From Massilia agri (GTDB lineage: Bacteria > Pseudomonadota > Gammaproteobacteria > Burkholderiales > Burkholderiaceae_D): a stretch of DNA of 64,000 bases. Positions 1-9,206 of this stretch are shown here, piece by piece. The stretch covers positions 124,001 through 188,000 of the forward strand of contig NZ_JANUHA010000002.1 of assembly GCF_024753255.1 (NCBI RefSeq). The letters run 5' to 3'. The notes beneath the pieces were generated by a model. That model had not been told where the DNA came from. It worked only from the letters and a program-made list of their open reading frames with translations, and made no database searches. A program made the translations under genes and the position numbers. The stretch's first letter is position 1. Every line of letters starts with the position of its first letter.

Positions 1-92
1 ATTGCATCGAAATCCACCTTGCGCCCACCCGGCGCCGCTGTTGCAAATTTATCTAGAACTCTTGAGCGACTTCAATAGCTCGACAGCCGGCA

Positions 93-959
93 CTAGAAAT
101 GGAAGTCCGCGCGCAGCATCGGGGTGCTGGCGCGCTGGCCGGCGCCTCCCGTGGTGCGGCGCGTATTGCCGAACTTGTTGTTCCAGAACTGGTAGCCGAC
201 GCCGATCCGGATCTTCTTCTTCGCGTAGCCCAGGCGCGGGCCGATGTCGTACATGAAGGCCAGGTCGAGGTTGGTCTCGGCCCCCGTCGGGTTGCCGGTC
301 TCGTCCAGCCCCTTCTCGGCGATGAAGTTCAGGAAGCCTTCGAAGGACCAGCCCTCGGCCACCGGGATGCCCCAGCTGGCGCCGAACATCGGGTGGGTCT
401 CGTAGGTGTAGCGGCCGCGCACATTGGCGATCGGCGGGAAGGGGCCGCTCGGCGCATTCGATTCGCGCAGCCACAGGATGCTGGTGTTGAGAAAACCCGG
501 CACGTCCCACATCAGGGTGGGGCCGGCTACCAGCATGCGCTTGCGCGAGTTGTAGCCGACGTCGTCCTTGTCGTTGACGTCGAAGCCGAGCGTCAGGCCC
601 ACGCCCTTCACCTTTCCGAAGCGAATCTCGGAGCCGCGCAGCGCGCCGATGTCGAGCGTGTGGCGGTACAGCAGGTAGGCTTCCTGCGCGCCGCTGTCGC
701 TGCCCAGGTTGCGCGGGTCCGTGCTGTCGGACTTGAGCACGTCGAGGTTGAGGTAGTTGCTGCCGTACTTGTAGCCGCTCGCGTGCGTGAAGGCCACGAT
801 GTGCTTCTTGATGTGCTCCGGGTTGAACGGCTCCGCGAAGCGCGTGCCGTAGCGGTAGCTGATCGCGTTGTCGCTCCAGTCCATCGCCCCGGCGGGGACG
901 GCGCAGCACAGCAGTGCGGCGCAGGCCGCTGTTCTCATTTTTCTCGCTTGGGTGCTCAT
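93..959 (-). CDS. Tsx/OmpK-like outer membrane channel protein
   Basis: A 288-residue exported protein. An N-terminal signal peptide ends near residue 25 (cleavage after PAGA), and the mature part is a run of alternating beta strands ending in an aromatic residue (ADFHF), the usual signature of an outer membrane barrel. The start of the mature protein (WSDNAISYRYGTRFAEPF) and the later KHIVAFTHASGYKYGSN stretch resemble the Tsx/OmpK nucleoside-channel family. Its start codon overlaps the stop of the upstream glucan synthase-like gene by 4 bp (ATGA), so the two are probably translationally coupled. That suggests a channel for a saccharide or small solute linked to the upstream enzyme, which is inference. 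The fold call is fairly safe; the substrate is unknown. Confidence 0.75.
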   Translation of the reverse strand: MSTQARKMRTAACAALLCCAVPAGAMDWSDNAISYRYGTRFAEPFNPEHIKKHIVAFTHASGYKYGSNYLNLDVLKSDSTDPRNLGSDSGAQEAYLLYRHTLDIGALRGSEIRFGKVKGVGLTLGFDVNDKDDVGYNSRKRMLVAGPTLMWDVPGFLNTSILWLRESNAPSGPFPPIANVRGRYTYETHPMFGASWGIPVAEGWSFEGFLNFIAEKGLDETGNPTGAETNLDLAFMYDIGPRLGYAKKKIRIGVGYQFWNNKFGNTRRTTGGAGQRASTPMLRADFHF

Positions 960-3900
960 GTTTTCAATCCTGGCAGTTTGTCATGCGGGCCGGGGAGTAC
1001 GTCTCCCGGCCTGCGTTCCACATAGAGTTCGACCTGGTGTTCGCGGCCATCGTCGAGCGGGTCGATGATGTTGTCCGCCTGCGGCCGGCCGTCGAGCAGC
1101 AGCGCTTCGCCCTGGCCGGCATGGCGCACCTGGACGTCGTAGTCCGCCCGGCCCGCCCGGTAGCGCAGGCGCAGTCCTTCCCAGGCGGCCGGCAGCAAGG
1201 GCGCCAGCGCCAGGCGGTCGGCCGCGCGCCCGATGCCGAGCAGCGCATCATACAGCAGCAGGCAGGTCCAGCCGCTCGCCGCGCCATCCATCATGAAGTA
1301 AGGCGTAGCCAGAGGGCGCACGGGTGCCTCCATGGCCAGCGCCCAGGCGCGCGTCGCGGCGCCCTGCTTGGCAAGGGCCAGGCCCAGCCAGGCGGCCGTG
1401 CGCGCGTCCGGCGCACGGTCCTGCCTGGACAGCGCGGCGGCGACACGGCCCGGCTCCGCACCCGCGAGCGCAGCCCAGGCCTGGGTCGCGGCATCGCCTT
1501 CGCCATAGGCTTCGCCGTTCCAGCCGTGTTCCTCGGCCTGCGCCATCAAGGCCAGCGCCGCGCCGCGGCAGGTGGTGGCGAAGCCGAAGTCGGCGCGGCG
1601 GTCGGCCACGTCGGCGAAATGCTGGAGCACGGCGGCCAGCAGGAAGGCCAGTCGCAGGTCTTCCGGACGCTCCGGCATATCTTCTCCGTCCTCGTGCATG
1701 CGCGCGTCCTGCAAGGGCAGGCCGTGCTCGCCGAAACGCAGGCAGCCGCGCAGGCCATGCACACAATACTGGTAGAGGTCGTCGTGGGCAAGTCGCGTGC
1801 CGCTGGATGGATCGCCCCCGGCCGGCTCGCGCAGGATGCCGTAGTCGCCGCTCACCGCGATATAGCGCTGTAGCGCCCAGGGCAGCCAGAGGAAGTCCTC
1901 GACAGCCGCCCCGGCGCTGCCGATGTCCGCGCGCGCAGCACGCAGCAGTGCCTCGCGCAGCGTGGCCGGGCTGCCGTGCAGGGCCGCCAGCGCACCCTGC
2001 AGCTGCCGGGCCGGCGCCTCGCCGGAGGTCAGGGCCAGGGCGGCGTAGGGCAGCCAGCCATTGGCGAACAGGTCGAAGGACGGGCCTGGCGTGGCAACCC
2101 GCACGCTGCCGAGCAGCGCGTCCCAATGGGCGTGCAGCGCGCGCAGGGCCCGCGCCGCGCCCCTGGCGCCGCCATGCTGCTGCACCGCCTGGCTGGCGGC
2201 GAGCACGCTTGGCCCGGCCACGCCCAGCAGGAACACCAGCTCCCTTTCCTCGCCCGGCTGCAGCTCGATCCGCAGCTGCAGCGCAGCGCAGGGGTCGAGC
2301 GCGGCGCCGTGGCTGCCCGACAGGCCCCCGCGTTCGAGTGCGGCCGGCCGCGCAAGGCTGCGGTGGTGTCCGACGAATTCGCGCCGGTCGGCGGTATGCG
2401 CCACCTGCGCCGCTTCCACGTGGAAGAAGGCGACCTTGTCTGCAAAGCCGTCGCCGAAGGCGTTGCGGGCGGTCAGCGCACCGCTGGCCAGGTCGACGCC
2501 GGTGACGATCTGCAGGCCGGCAGGCGCCTCGGCCTCGTCCAGCCACCACTGCACGTAGCCGGTCGCCGAGAGGCGGCGCGGCGTGCTGGAGGCATTGCGC
2601 AGCGTGAGCACCGAGTATTTGAGGGGAGCATCCTGGGCGACGAAGCAGCGTAGCGTCGACGCGATGCCGTGGGCCCCGTGTTCGAACAGCGTATAGCCGA
2701 AACCGTGGCGCGTCAGATAAGGTTCGCCGGAGGGCATGGGCCAGGGCGTGGGCGACCAGGCCACGCCCGTATCCTCGTCGCGCAGGTAGAAAGCCTCGCC
2801 CTCGTCAGGCGTGAGGCGCAGCATGCGGCTGCCGCACCAGCTGCCGCCCGGCCCGGTGGCCTGGACCTCGGCGCCGAAGCTGCCGTTGGCCAGCGGATTG
2901 GGCCAGGGCGCCGGCAGGGCCTCGCTGCTGCGGATCAGGTATTCGCGGCCGTCTGCGGTGAAACCGCCGAGACCATTGTCGTGCTGGAGCGCTTCCGGCG
3001 CCACCGGGGGTGCATCCGGCGTCCATTGCGGCGGCTCGGCGACCGGGACGAAGGGGACGGGCCAGGACGGCATCGGCGGCGCGGCGCGGCCCAGCTGCTC
3101 GGCGAGCGGGCCGCGCCCGGCCAGCAGCAGTACCCGGGCGGCAGCGCGCAGCAGGATGCGGTCTTCCTGCGGCACCTCGTCCAGCAGATGGAGGTGCAGG
3201 TGCGCCACGTCCTGCGGCGCCATCTCCCTTGTCTGCTCGCGGATCGCGCGGTTCTCGCACAGCACCAGCAGGTCGACGGCCAGGCCGCGGGCGCGCCAGT
3301 AGGCATGGGCCCGCAGCACCTCGCGCGCCAGGTCCAGGTCGGCGTCCGGCTGCAGCACCAGCAGGGGACGGCGGCCGTCCACGCCGTAGGCGCGCAGGGC
3401 CGCGCGGCCGCGCACATTGCGTTCGATGACGCCGGGCTCGGCGCGCAGACCGGGCACGGGCTCGAACAGGCAGCCGGCCAGGCGGTTGAAGCGCTGTGCC
3501 TCGGCCTCGCCCAGGCCTTCGCGGTCGAGCGCGGCCTGGCCGTGGGTCCATGCCGCTTCCAGGGCCTGCGCCACCGCGGCCGCGTCGAGATACCGGGCCG
3601 CCAGGGCGCGCGCCGCGGCGGGCGTGGCGGCCGCCCCCAGCAGCAGGTCGACCGTGATTTCCTGCCCGGGATCCAGGTCCAGGCTGCGGCGGATCGCCAG
3701 CACCGGCACCTCGCTTGTCCCTTCTTCGAGCGGCGGCAGGGGCTTGGCGGGATCGAGGCAGGCGCCGCCGAACTGCGGTGCGCCGGACCTGCCCCGCACC
3801 GCCAGCGCGTGCAGCACGGTGGGCAGGGCCGGGCCGGCGTAGCACAGCAGCGCGCTGGATGCCGCATCGACCTGGAGCTGGACGCCCTGTCCGTGCGGCG

Positions 3901-6900
3901 CGAGCGCGGCCAGGGCAACGCCGCTCGTCACCTCGAGGGCGAGCGCGGTGTCGCGCGTGTTGCGGATGCGCAGGCGCCGCAGCTCGACGTCGTCTTCCGG
4001 CGCCACCGCCACGTCGGCCACGATGGCCAGGCCGCGCTCTTGGCGCCGGAAGGTCGCGCGGCCCTCGGCGAATACGGCTTCGATGCGCTCCGTCGCGCCA
4101 AGGCCAGGCGTGGACGACCACAGCTCGCCGCCGGCGGTGTCGCGCAGCATCCAGGCCATGCCACCCCGGGACCCCAGCGGGTCCGGCTGCCAGCGCGTCA
4201 GCGTCATGTCGTCCAGGCGGCTGTAGCCGGAACCGTCGCTGGCCACCATCAGGTGGTAGCGGCCGTTCGACAGCAGCTGCACGTCGAGCATGGCGGCGTC
4301 GGCGCGCTCGATGACGCGGACCTGGCTCGGCGTGCCGGGCCTTGCCGCGCCGCTGTAGGGCGCGGGCATGGAGGCGCCGCGGGCCGGCACCGCTTCCTGC
4401 AGCAGCGCCTGGGCGGCGCGCAGTTCGGGATCAAGCGCGAAGCGGCGCTGCATCGGCGCGTCGTGCAGCGCCTGCAGCAGCGCGAGCATGCTCATCCCCT
4501 GGTGGCGGGCGGCGACCGTGCGCACCACGTGGTGGCCCTCCCCGTGCGGCAGGTGGCCGGGCGTGTAGTCGACCGCATCCACGAAGCCGTAGTCGCCGCC
4601 CATGCCGAGCGCGGCCATGCGTTCCAGGTTGGCGAGCGCCGCGCCGGGCGCGAGCGGCAGCGCCAGCAGGGCCGCGTAGGGAGCGGCCACCAGGGCGTCC
4701 CCGCTACCCCGGCGCAGGGCGGCGCCTGGCACGCCGAAGCGGCGGAACTGGTACAGCAGGCTGGCGTCGACCGCATTGCAGGCCGATTCCGAGAAGCCCC
4801 AGGGCATGCCGTGGCGGCGCCCATGCGCCACCTGGGCGCGTACGGCGGCGCGGGCGGCATGGTCAAGCAGCGTGTCACGCCAGGCCGGCATCAGGAGCTG
4901 GGGCGCGAGGTAGTCCGACAGGGCGCCATCGGCCGACAGCAGCAACTGGTCGAAGCCGGCGATGCGCAGTGGACGGCTCAAGCGCCACCAGTGGCGCTGG
5001 CCGAGCTGGTCCTGGGCCACCGCCATATAGCTGGCCAGGCAGGCATCCGAGGCCAGCAGGTCGCAGCTGTTGGCATCGAGGCGCTCTTCACGGACATGGC
5101 AGCCGCGCGCCAGCAGGCCGGCAGCCGGGTCGAACAGGGCCGCGAAATCCATCGCGCCGAAGCCGCGCGCCTGGACGGCGAGCGCCGCGAAGCGCTTCAT
5201 CAGCTTGCGCGCGTGTTCGCGTCCGTCGCGCACGTGGCGCGCCAGGCCGGGGTGCATGCCGGGAAGCGGCTCGAAGGCGGCGAGCTCGCGCAAGGTCGGG
5301 ATGCGGGTGAGTCCGGCGTCGAGCACGTATTCCTGCTCGGCGCGCATCCAGGGCGCCAGCTCCAGGAGGTCGTCCTGCAGGGCCTGGCATTGCGCCACCA
5401 GCCGCGCGGCCCATTCGCGTAGAGGGTCCTCGTCCTTCAGTCCGGCGCGTGGCAGGCCGGCATGCAGGGCTTCGCTTGCCGCGACGATGTGGCGCAGGCA
5501 TTCGGCCAGGCCGGGCAAGGTGTCGGCCGCGCGGCAGCGCTGCGGGTCCAGCGCTGCCCATGCGGCGGCCACCAGTTCGCGCTCGCGCATCGATCGTCCG
5601 TCCGCGAGCTCGTCCACCACGTGCAGCGTCGCGCGGATGCCTTCCAGGGCCTGCGGTCCGGCAATCGGCGCGTCGGGCAGCTCGTCGAGGCCAACGCCGA
5701 GAATGCGCAGCGACAGCGCGAGCCAGCCGCTGCCGGAGGTGGACACAAAGGCCGGCTCGATCGGCGCGAGCCTGGCGTTGTCGTAGGCCGCCAGGAAGTG
5801 GCCGCGCCAGCGCTCCAGCATGCCCATCGCGCCCAAGGAACCCTCCAGGCGCTCCAGCAGCGCGCCCAGCGGCAGGAAGTCGAAGTCGCGCGCGGCCAGC
5901 GCCGACAACAGGGACACGGCCATGCCCTCGGGCGTGGTGCGTGCGTCGGCCAGCATCTCCGGCTGTTCCTGCACGCTTTCCGGCGGCAGCCAGTTGTTGG
6001 CGGGGCCGGCGAAGTCTTCGAAGAAGGCCCAGCTGCGCCGCGCGACGCGCTGCAACAGGGCCTGGCGCGCCGCCGACAGGCGCGGCGGGCGCGGACGCAC
6101 CGGAAGGCCGGTCCACCATGCGAGCAGGGGGGAGAGGAACCAGACCAGCAGCAGCGGCGCGGCCGGGAACAGCGAATACGGATTGGCGAAAGTCAGCAGC
6201 AGGGCCATGGCCACCGACAGGGCGGGCGCGAACCACATCGTCACGAGATAATGCACGACCGCGGGCATGGTGCGCGTCCTTGCCGGATCGCGCCGCTTGA
6301 GCAGGGCGCGCAGCAGCGCATCGCACTGGGACCAGGCGGCGTGCGGCAGGAAGCTGGTGGCCAGCGCCGCGCGCACCAGCGGCACGCGGGCGCCGCGTGT
6401 CCAGGCCTCGAGGTGCTGGCGCCAGGGAGCGTCGTGCGGCCGGTCGATGAGCGCCACCAGGCTTCCCAGCAGCCCGGGCAGGAAGAATACCGCGAGCACA
6501 ACCGCGGTCCAGAAAGCCGGCTCGGTCAGCGCCGTCCAGCACAGCACCAGCAGGAGCAGCAGCGCCGGCGCCACCAGGCTGTCGCGCAGGGCGTCGAACA
6601 GGCGCCAGCGCGCCTGTCCCGTCATCAAACCAGGGCGCCGCAACCGTCCGGCCGACTGCCAGGCGGCGCGCACGGCGCCGCGCCGCGCCGCGGCATGCTC
6701 GCCGTAGCCGCAGGGGAAGGCCTGTTCCAGCCGGACTTCCCCGTCGCGGCGCGCGTGCAGGCAGCCTTCGTCCACGATGCCCGGCGCCGACTGCTCGCCC
6801 GCCATGAGGCGCTCCCAGGCATCGATCTCGTAGATCGCGGCCCAACCTAACATGCCCTGGGCCTCGGATTCGCGCAGCGCCTGTGGCGCGGCCCAGCTAT

Positions 6901-9013
6901 CCCTGCCCTCGGCCCACAGGCGCTGGTAGCGGCAGTCCTGCCTGCCGGGGAGCGCGCCGCCGATGGCCGGGCGCAGCATGGCGTGGCCTTCCAGGACGCG
7001 GGGCGCGCCGGTGTCGAGGACTACCTGGTTGAGCGGATGCGCCATCGCCGCGACCAGCTTGCGCGCCGCGTCGCGCGGGAGGTCGATGGCGGCGTCCAGC
7101 GCGATCACATAGCGCGCTTCCGCCAGCCCGGCGCTGCCGCCCGCCACGGTGGCGAAGCGCGCGTGTCCCCCGTCCTCGGGTCTGGCGGCCAGCCAGGCAT
7201 GCAGGTCGGCCAGCTGGCCGCGGCGCCCTGCCCGTCCACGCATTCGCGGGCGCTGCAGCAGGAGGAAAGGCTCGACGCGCACCCTGTGCGTGGTAGGCTG
7301 GCCGTCCTCGTCGACGATCGGGAAGCGGTGCTCGCGCGCGTGCCTGCGATTGAGCGCCTCGATCGCGTCCACCGCCTGCGCCACCAGCGCCGCGTCGCCC
7401 GGCTGCACCTCTTCGGTCGCATCTAGCAGATCGGCCAGCAGGCAAAAGCGCAGGCGCGGATCGCGGTTGGCCAGATAGCGCTGTTCGAGATCGCGACACA
7501 GGCCGGCGACCTGCTCCGCATGCGCGAGCTGCGCCGATACCGCGACCAGCGTCAGTGCGTCGGCCGGGATGCCGTCCTCGTAGTCCATGCGCGGCATGGC
7601 CTGGGGACGCGGCGCCAGCCAGACGGCCATCATGTCGCTCAGCGCCACGGCCAGCTGGCTGCCCCCGACCAGGGATAGCAGTGCGATCGCCGCCTGCAGC
7701 GCCAGGCCAGCACCCTGGGTACGTGCACAGGCGATGACGCAGACGGCGAACAGCAGGGACAGGAGGGCCACGGCGCCGATGCGCAGCACCAGCGGCGCAC
7801 GCGGCCTACGAAGCCGCGCGGCCAGGCGGGACTGCGGCCGCAGGCGCTGCATCAGGGCTTCTCGTCCCGGCCCGGCGAGGTAGTAGCCGATATGGCGCCG
7901 GCGCAGGTCCAGGCCGCCCTCGCCCGGCGCGCGGTGCACGCCGGCCAGCGCCAGCGCTTCCTGGGCGACTTCCGCTTCCAGGCGGCGGGCGCGCAGCGCC
8001 AGGGTTTCGACGGCGTGGCGGTACAGGTCGCGCGTCGGCCCGTCCATGCGCGGATAGCTGCCGTCCGGATCGGCGCGCAGCAGTGTCTCCACGGGGCTCA
8101 CCTCTTCCAGCAGCGCGCGCCAGTCGACGCCGCCGAGCTGGCGCAGGCTGGCCAGGCAGTGCGCGGCGATTGCCCCATCCGCCGCCAGTGCGCCGCGCTC
8201 GCGCTCGACCAGCTGGCCGATGCCGGCGCCTTCGTCCTGCAGGCGCGCGTCGATCCAGGCCAGCGCCTGTTCCAGGGCGCCGCCGCGGCCATGCAGGCGG
8301 CGCGCCAGCTCCGCGACAAAGGCGGAGCCGAGCGGCTGCACGGCGCGCGCCATGTCCGCCACCAGCAGGATCAGGTCGCCCGAGCGCTGCTGGGCGGTAT
8401 CGAGCATGCGGCCGGCCCAGTCGGCGGCGCGCAGGCGTTCGCGGCAGGCCTCGGCGCTGCGCTCGGCCACGTGGCGCAGGGTGTCGAGCAGGGCCAGGCG
8501 CAGCGCGGCGGGCAGCAGGCGCAGCTCGGCCAGCCGCAGCGCCTTGTCCTCGAGCCCCTCCTGGTAGGCGGCGAGCATGGCTGCCAGCTCGGCGCGCGTG
8601 ATCTTTCCTCCACCCTGCGCCACCGCCTCGCCGGCCAGCGCGTAGATGCGCGCCTGGCCATCGGGCGCCAGCCTTGGCAGCACGCCCGCGTCATGCAGCA
8701 GCTGGCCGCGCGCTTCGCGCAGCTGGGCGTCGATCAGGGGATAGCCGTCGAGGATGGCGCCGGCGGCGGCCGGCAGTTCGGTGCCGTCCAGGCGCGCGCC
8801 TTCGAGCGCATCGCAGGCAGCGTCGAAGGCGGCAAGCTGGGTGGACAGCAGCATGCGCAGCGCGGGCGCGCCATCGCCCCGCTCCAGCCGGTGGCTTGCA
8901 GCGAGCCGCTGGAAATGCGCCGCAAACTGGGCGGCCTGGGAAGCCGCTTGCTCGTCGATGGCGGCGGATCCGGCCTTCGCTTTGGTTTCTTGCTTCAACA
9001 GGGACCTCGACAC
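956..9013 (-). CDS. Cyclic beta-1,2-glucan synthase-like (NdvB-type) giant membrane protein with eroded GT84/GH94 motifs
   Basis: A 2685-residue protein, close to the usual 2700-2900 of NdvB/Cgs. Order seen: soluble N-terminal region; two membrane segments near 410-465; GT84-like region about 475-760; further membrane segments about 775-960; the NNWLPPES region near 1010; a GH189/glycoamylase-like transglycosylation region with PWGFSESA near 1403 and ARHQGMS around H1504; two beta-sandwich (GH94 N-terminal-like) regions; and a C-terminal (alpha/alpha)6 GH94-like region. The motifs expected for polymerisation and phosphorolysis are not intact. The GT84 DAD motif reads DAAI at 640-643. The downstream acidic motif reads VDEGCL. 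The GH94 GDWNDGM motif is replaced by DARMHEDGEDM at 2436-2446, and the glycine-rich GRGGWTWYTGSAGW stretch is shortened to DGAASGW. The transglycosylase motifs are kept. It overlaps the Tsx-like gene by 4 bp. Homology is strong by eye; activity is doubtful. Confidence 0.85.
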   Translation of the reverse strand: MSRSLLKQETKAKAGSAAIDEQAASQAAQFAAHFQRLAASHRLERGDGAPALRMLLSTQLAAFDAACDALEGARLDGTELPAAAGAILDGYPLIDAQLREARGQLLHDAGVLPRLAPDGQARIYALAGEAVAQGGGKITRAELAAMLAAYQEGLEDKALRLAELRLLPAALRLALLDTLRHVAERSAEACRERLRAADWAGRMLDTAQQRSGDLILLVADMARAVQPLGSAFVAELARRLHGRGGALEQALAWIDARLQDEGAGIGQLVERERGALAADGAIAAHCLASLRQLGGVDWRALLEEVSPVETLLRADPDGSYPRMDGPTRDLYRHAVETLALRARRLEAEVAQEALALAGVHRAPGEGGLDLRRRHIGYYLAGPGREALMQRLRPQSRLAARLRRPRAPLVLRIGAVALLSLLFAVCVIACARTQGAGLALQAAIALLSLVGGSQLAVALSDMMAVWLAPRPQAMPRMDYEDGIPADALTLVAVSAQLAHAEQVAGLCRDLEQRYLANRDPRLRFCLLADLLDATEEVQPGDAALVAQAVDAIEALNRRHAREHRFPIVDEDGQPTTHRVRVEPFLLLQRPRMRGRAGRRGQLADLHAWLAARPEDGGHARFATVAGGSAGLAEARYVIALDAAIDLPRDAARKLVAAMAHPLNQVVLDTGAPRVLEGHAMLRPAIGGALPGRQDCRYQRLWAEGRDSWAAPQALRESEAQGMLGWAAIYEIDAWERLMAGEQSAPGIVDEGCLHARRDGEVRLEQAFPCGYGEHAAARRGAVRAAWQSAGRLRRPGLMTGQARWRLFDALRDSLVAPALLLLLVLCWTALTEPAFWTAVVLAVFFLPGLLGSLVALIDRPHDAPWRQHLEAWTRGARVPLVRAALATSFLPHAAWSQCDALLRALLKRRDPARTRTMPAVVHYLVTMWFAPALSVAMALLLTFANPYSLFPAAPLLLVWFLSPLLAWWTGLPVRPRPPRLSAARQALLQRVARRSWAFFEDFAGPANNWLPPESVQEQPEMLADARTTPEGMAVSLLSALAARDFDFLPLGALLERLEGSLGAMGMLERWRGHFLAAYDNARLAPIEPAFVSTSGSGWLALSLRILGVGLDELPDAPIAGPQALEGIRATLHVVDELADGRSMRERELVAAAWAALDPQRCRAADTLPGLAECLRHIVAASEALHAGLPRAGLKDEDPLREWAARLVAQCQALQDDLLELAPWMRAEQEYVLDAGLTRIPTLRELAAFEPLPGMHPGLARHVRDGREHARKLMKRFAALAVQARGFGAMDFAALFDPAAGLLARGCHVREERLDANSCDLLASDACLASYMAVAQDQLGQRHWWRLSRPLRIAGFDQLLLSADGALSDYLAPQLLMPAWRDTLLDHAARAAVRAQVAHGRRHGMPWGFSESACNAVDASLLYQFRRFGVPGAALRRGSGDALVAAPYAALLALPLAPGAALANLERMAALGMGGDYGFVDAVDYTPGHLPHGEGHHVVRTVAARHQGMSMLALLQALHDAPMQRRFALDPELRAAQALLQEAVPARGASMPAPYSGAARPGTPSQVRVIERADAAMLDVQLLSNGRYHLMVASDGSGYSRLDDMTLTRWQPDPLGSRGGMAWMLRDTAGGELWSSTPGLGATERIEAVFAEGRATFRRQERGLAIVADVAVAPEDDVELRRLRIRNTRDTALALEVTSGVALAALAPHGQGVQLQVDAASSALLCYAGPALPTVLHALAVRGRSGAPQFGGACLDPAKPLPPLEEGTSEVPVLAIRRSLDLDPGQEITVDLLLGAAATPAAARALAARYLDAAAVAQALEAAWTHGQAALDREGLGEAEAQRFNRLAGCLFEPVPGLRAEPGVIERNVRGRAALRAYGVDGRRPLLVLQPDADLDLAREVLRAHAYWRARGLAVDLLVLCENRAIREQTREMAPQDVAHLHLHLLDEVPQEDRILLRAAARVLLLAGRGPLAEQLGRAAPPMPSWPVPFVPVAEPPQWTPDAPPVAPEALQHDNGLGGFTADGREYLIRSSEALPAPWPNPLANGSFGAEVQATGPGGSWCGSRMLRLTPDEGEAFYLRDEDTGVAWSPTPWPMPSGEPYLTRHGFGYTLFEHGAHGIASTLRCFVAQDAPLKYSVLTLRNASSTPRRLSATGYVQWWLDEAEAPAGLQIVTGVDLASGALTARNAFGDGFADKVAFFHVEAAQVAHTADRREFVGHHRSLARPAALERGGLSGSHGAALDPCAALQLRIELQPGEERELVFLLGVAGPSVLAASQAVQQHGGARGAARALRALHAHWDALLGSVRVATPGPSFDLFANGWLPYAALALTSGEAPARQLQGALAALHGSPATLREALLRAARADIGSAGAAVEDFLWLPWALQRYIAVSGDYGILREPAGGDPSSGTRLAHDDLYQYCVHGLRGCLRFGEHGLPLQDARMHEDGEDMPERPEDLRLAFLLAAVLQHFADVADRRADFGFATTCRGAALALMAQAEEHGWNGEAYGEGDAATQAWAALAGAEPGRVAAALSRQDRAPDARTAAWLGLALAKQGAATRAWALAMEAPVRPLATPYFMMDGAASGWTCLLLYDALLGIGRAADRLALAPLLPAAWEGLRLRYRAGRADYDVQVRHAGQGEALLLDGRPQADNIIDPLDDGREHQVELYVERRPGDVLPGPHDKLPGLKT

Positions 9014-9165
9014 AGAGGCGTGCGCAGTCGACCGCTGGCGCGCAGGGCGCCCGGGGCGGTTCGGGAGGACGGGAAACGCTGGGCGCGCACGGCCACCGCC
9101 ATGCTAGGAGATGCGGGCGGCGGTCACTGTGCGGTGGCGTACACAGGCGGCCGATGGGCCGGCCT

Positions 9166-9183
9166 GTGACACCGATGTGTCAC
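9166..9183. promoter_or_regulatory. Perfect 7-4-7 palindrome upstream of the glucan synthase-like gene
   Basis: GTGACAC, four bases, then GTGTCAC: a perfect inverted repeat about 150 bp upstream of the start at 9013 and just past the end of the cysteine desulfurase gene. It has no T-run, so an operator is more likely than a terminator. The spacing does not fit the CRP consensus. The regulator is unknown. Confidence 0.3.
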
Positions 9184-9206
9184 GAGGCGATCGGTCTTTT
9201 GGCAGA

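Noticed and set aside
1..92. A gene or element in the first 92 bases
   Set aside because: Only intergenic sequence is visible; the short open frames lack family similarity or ribosome sites.
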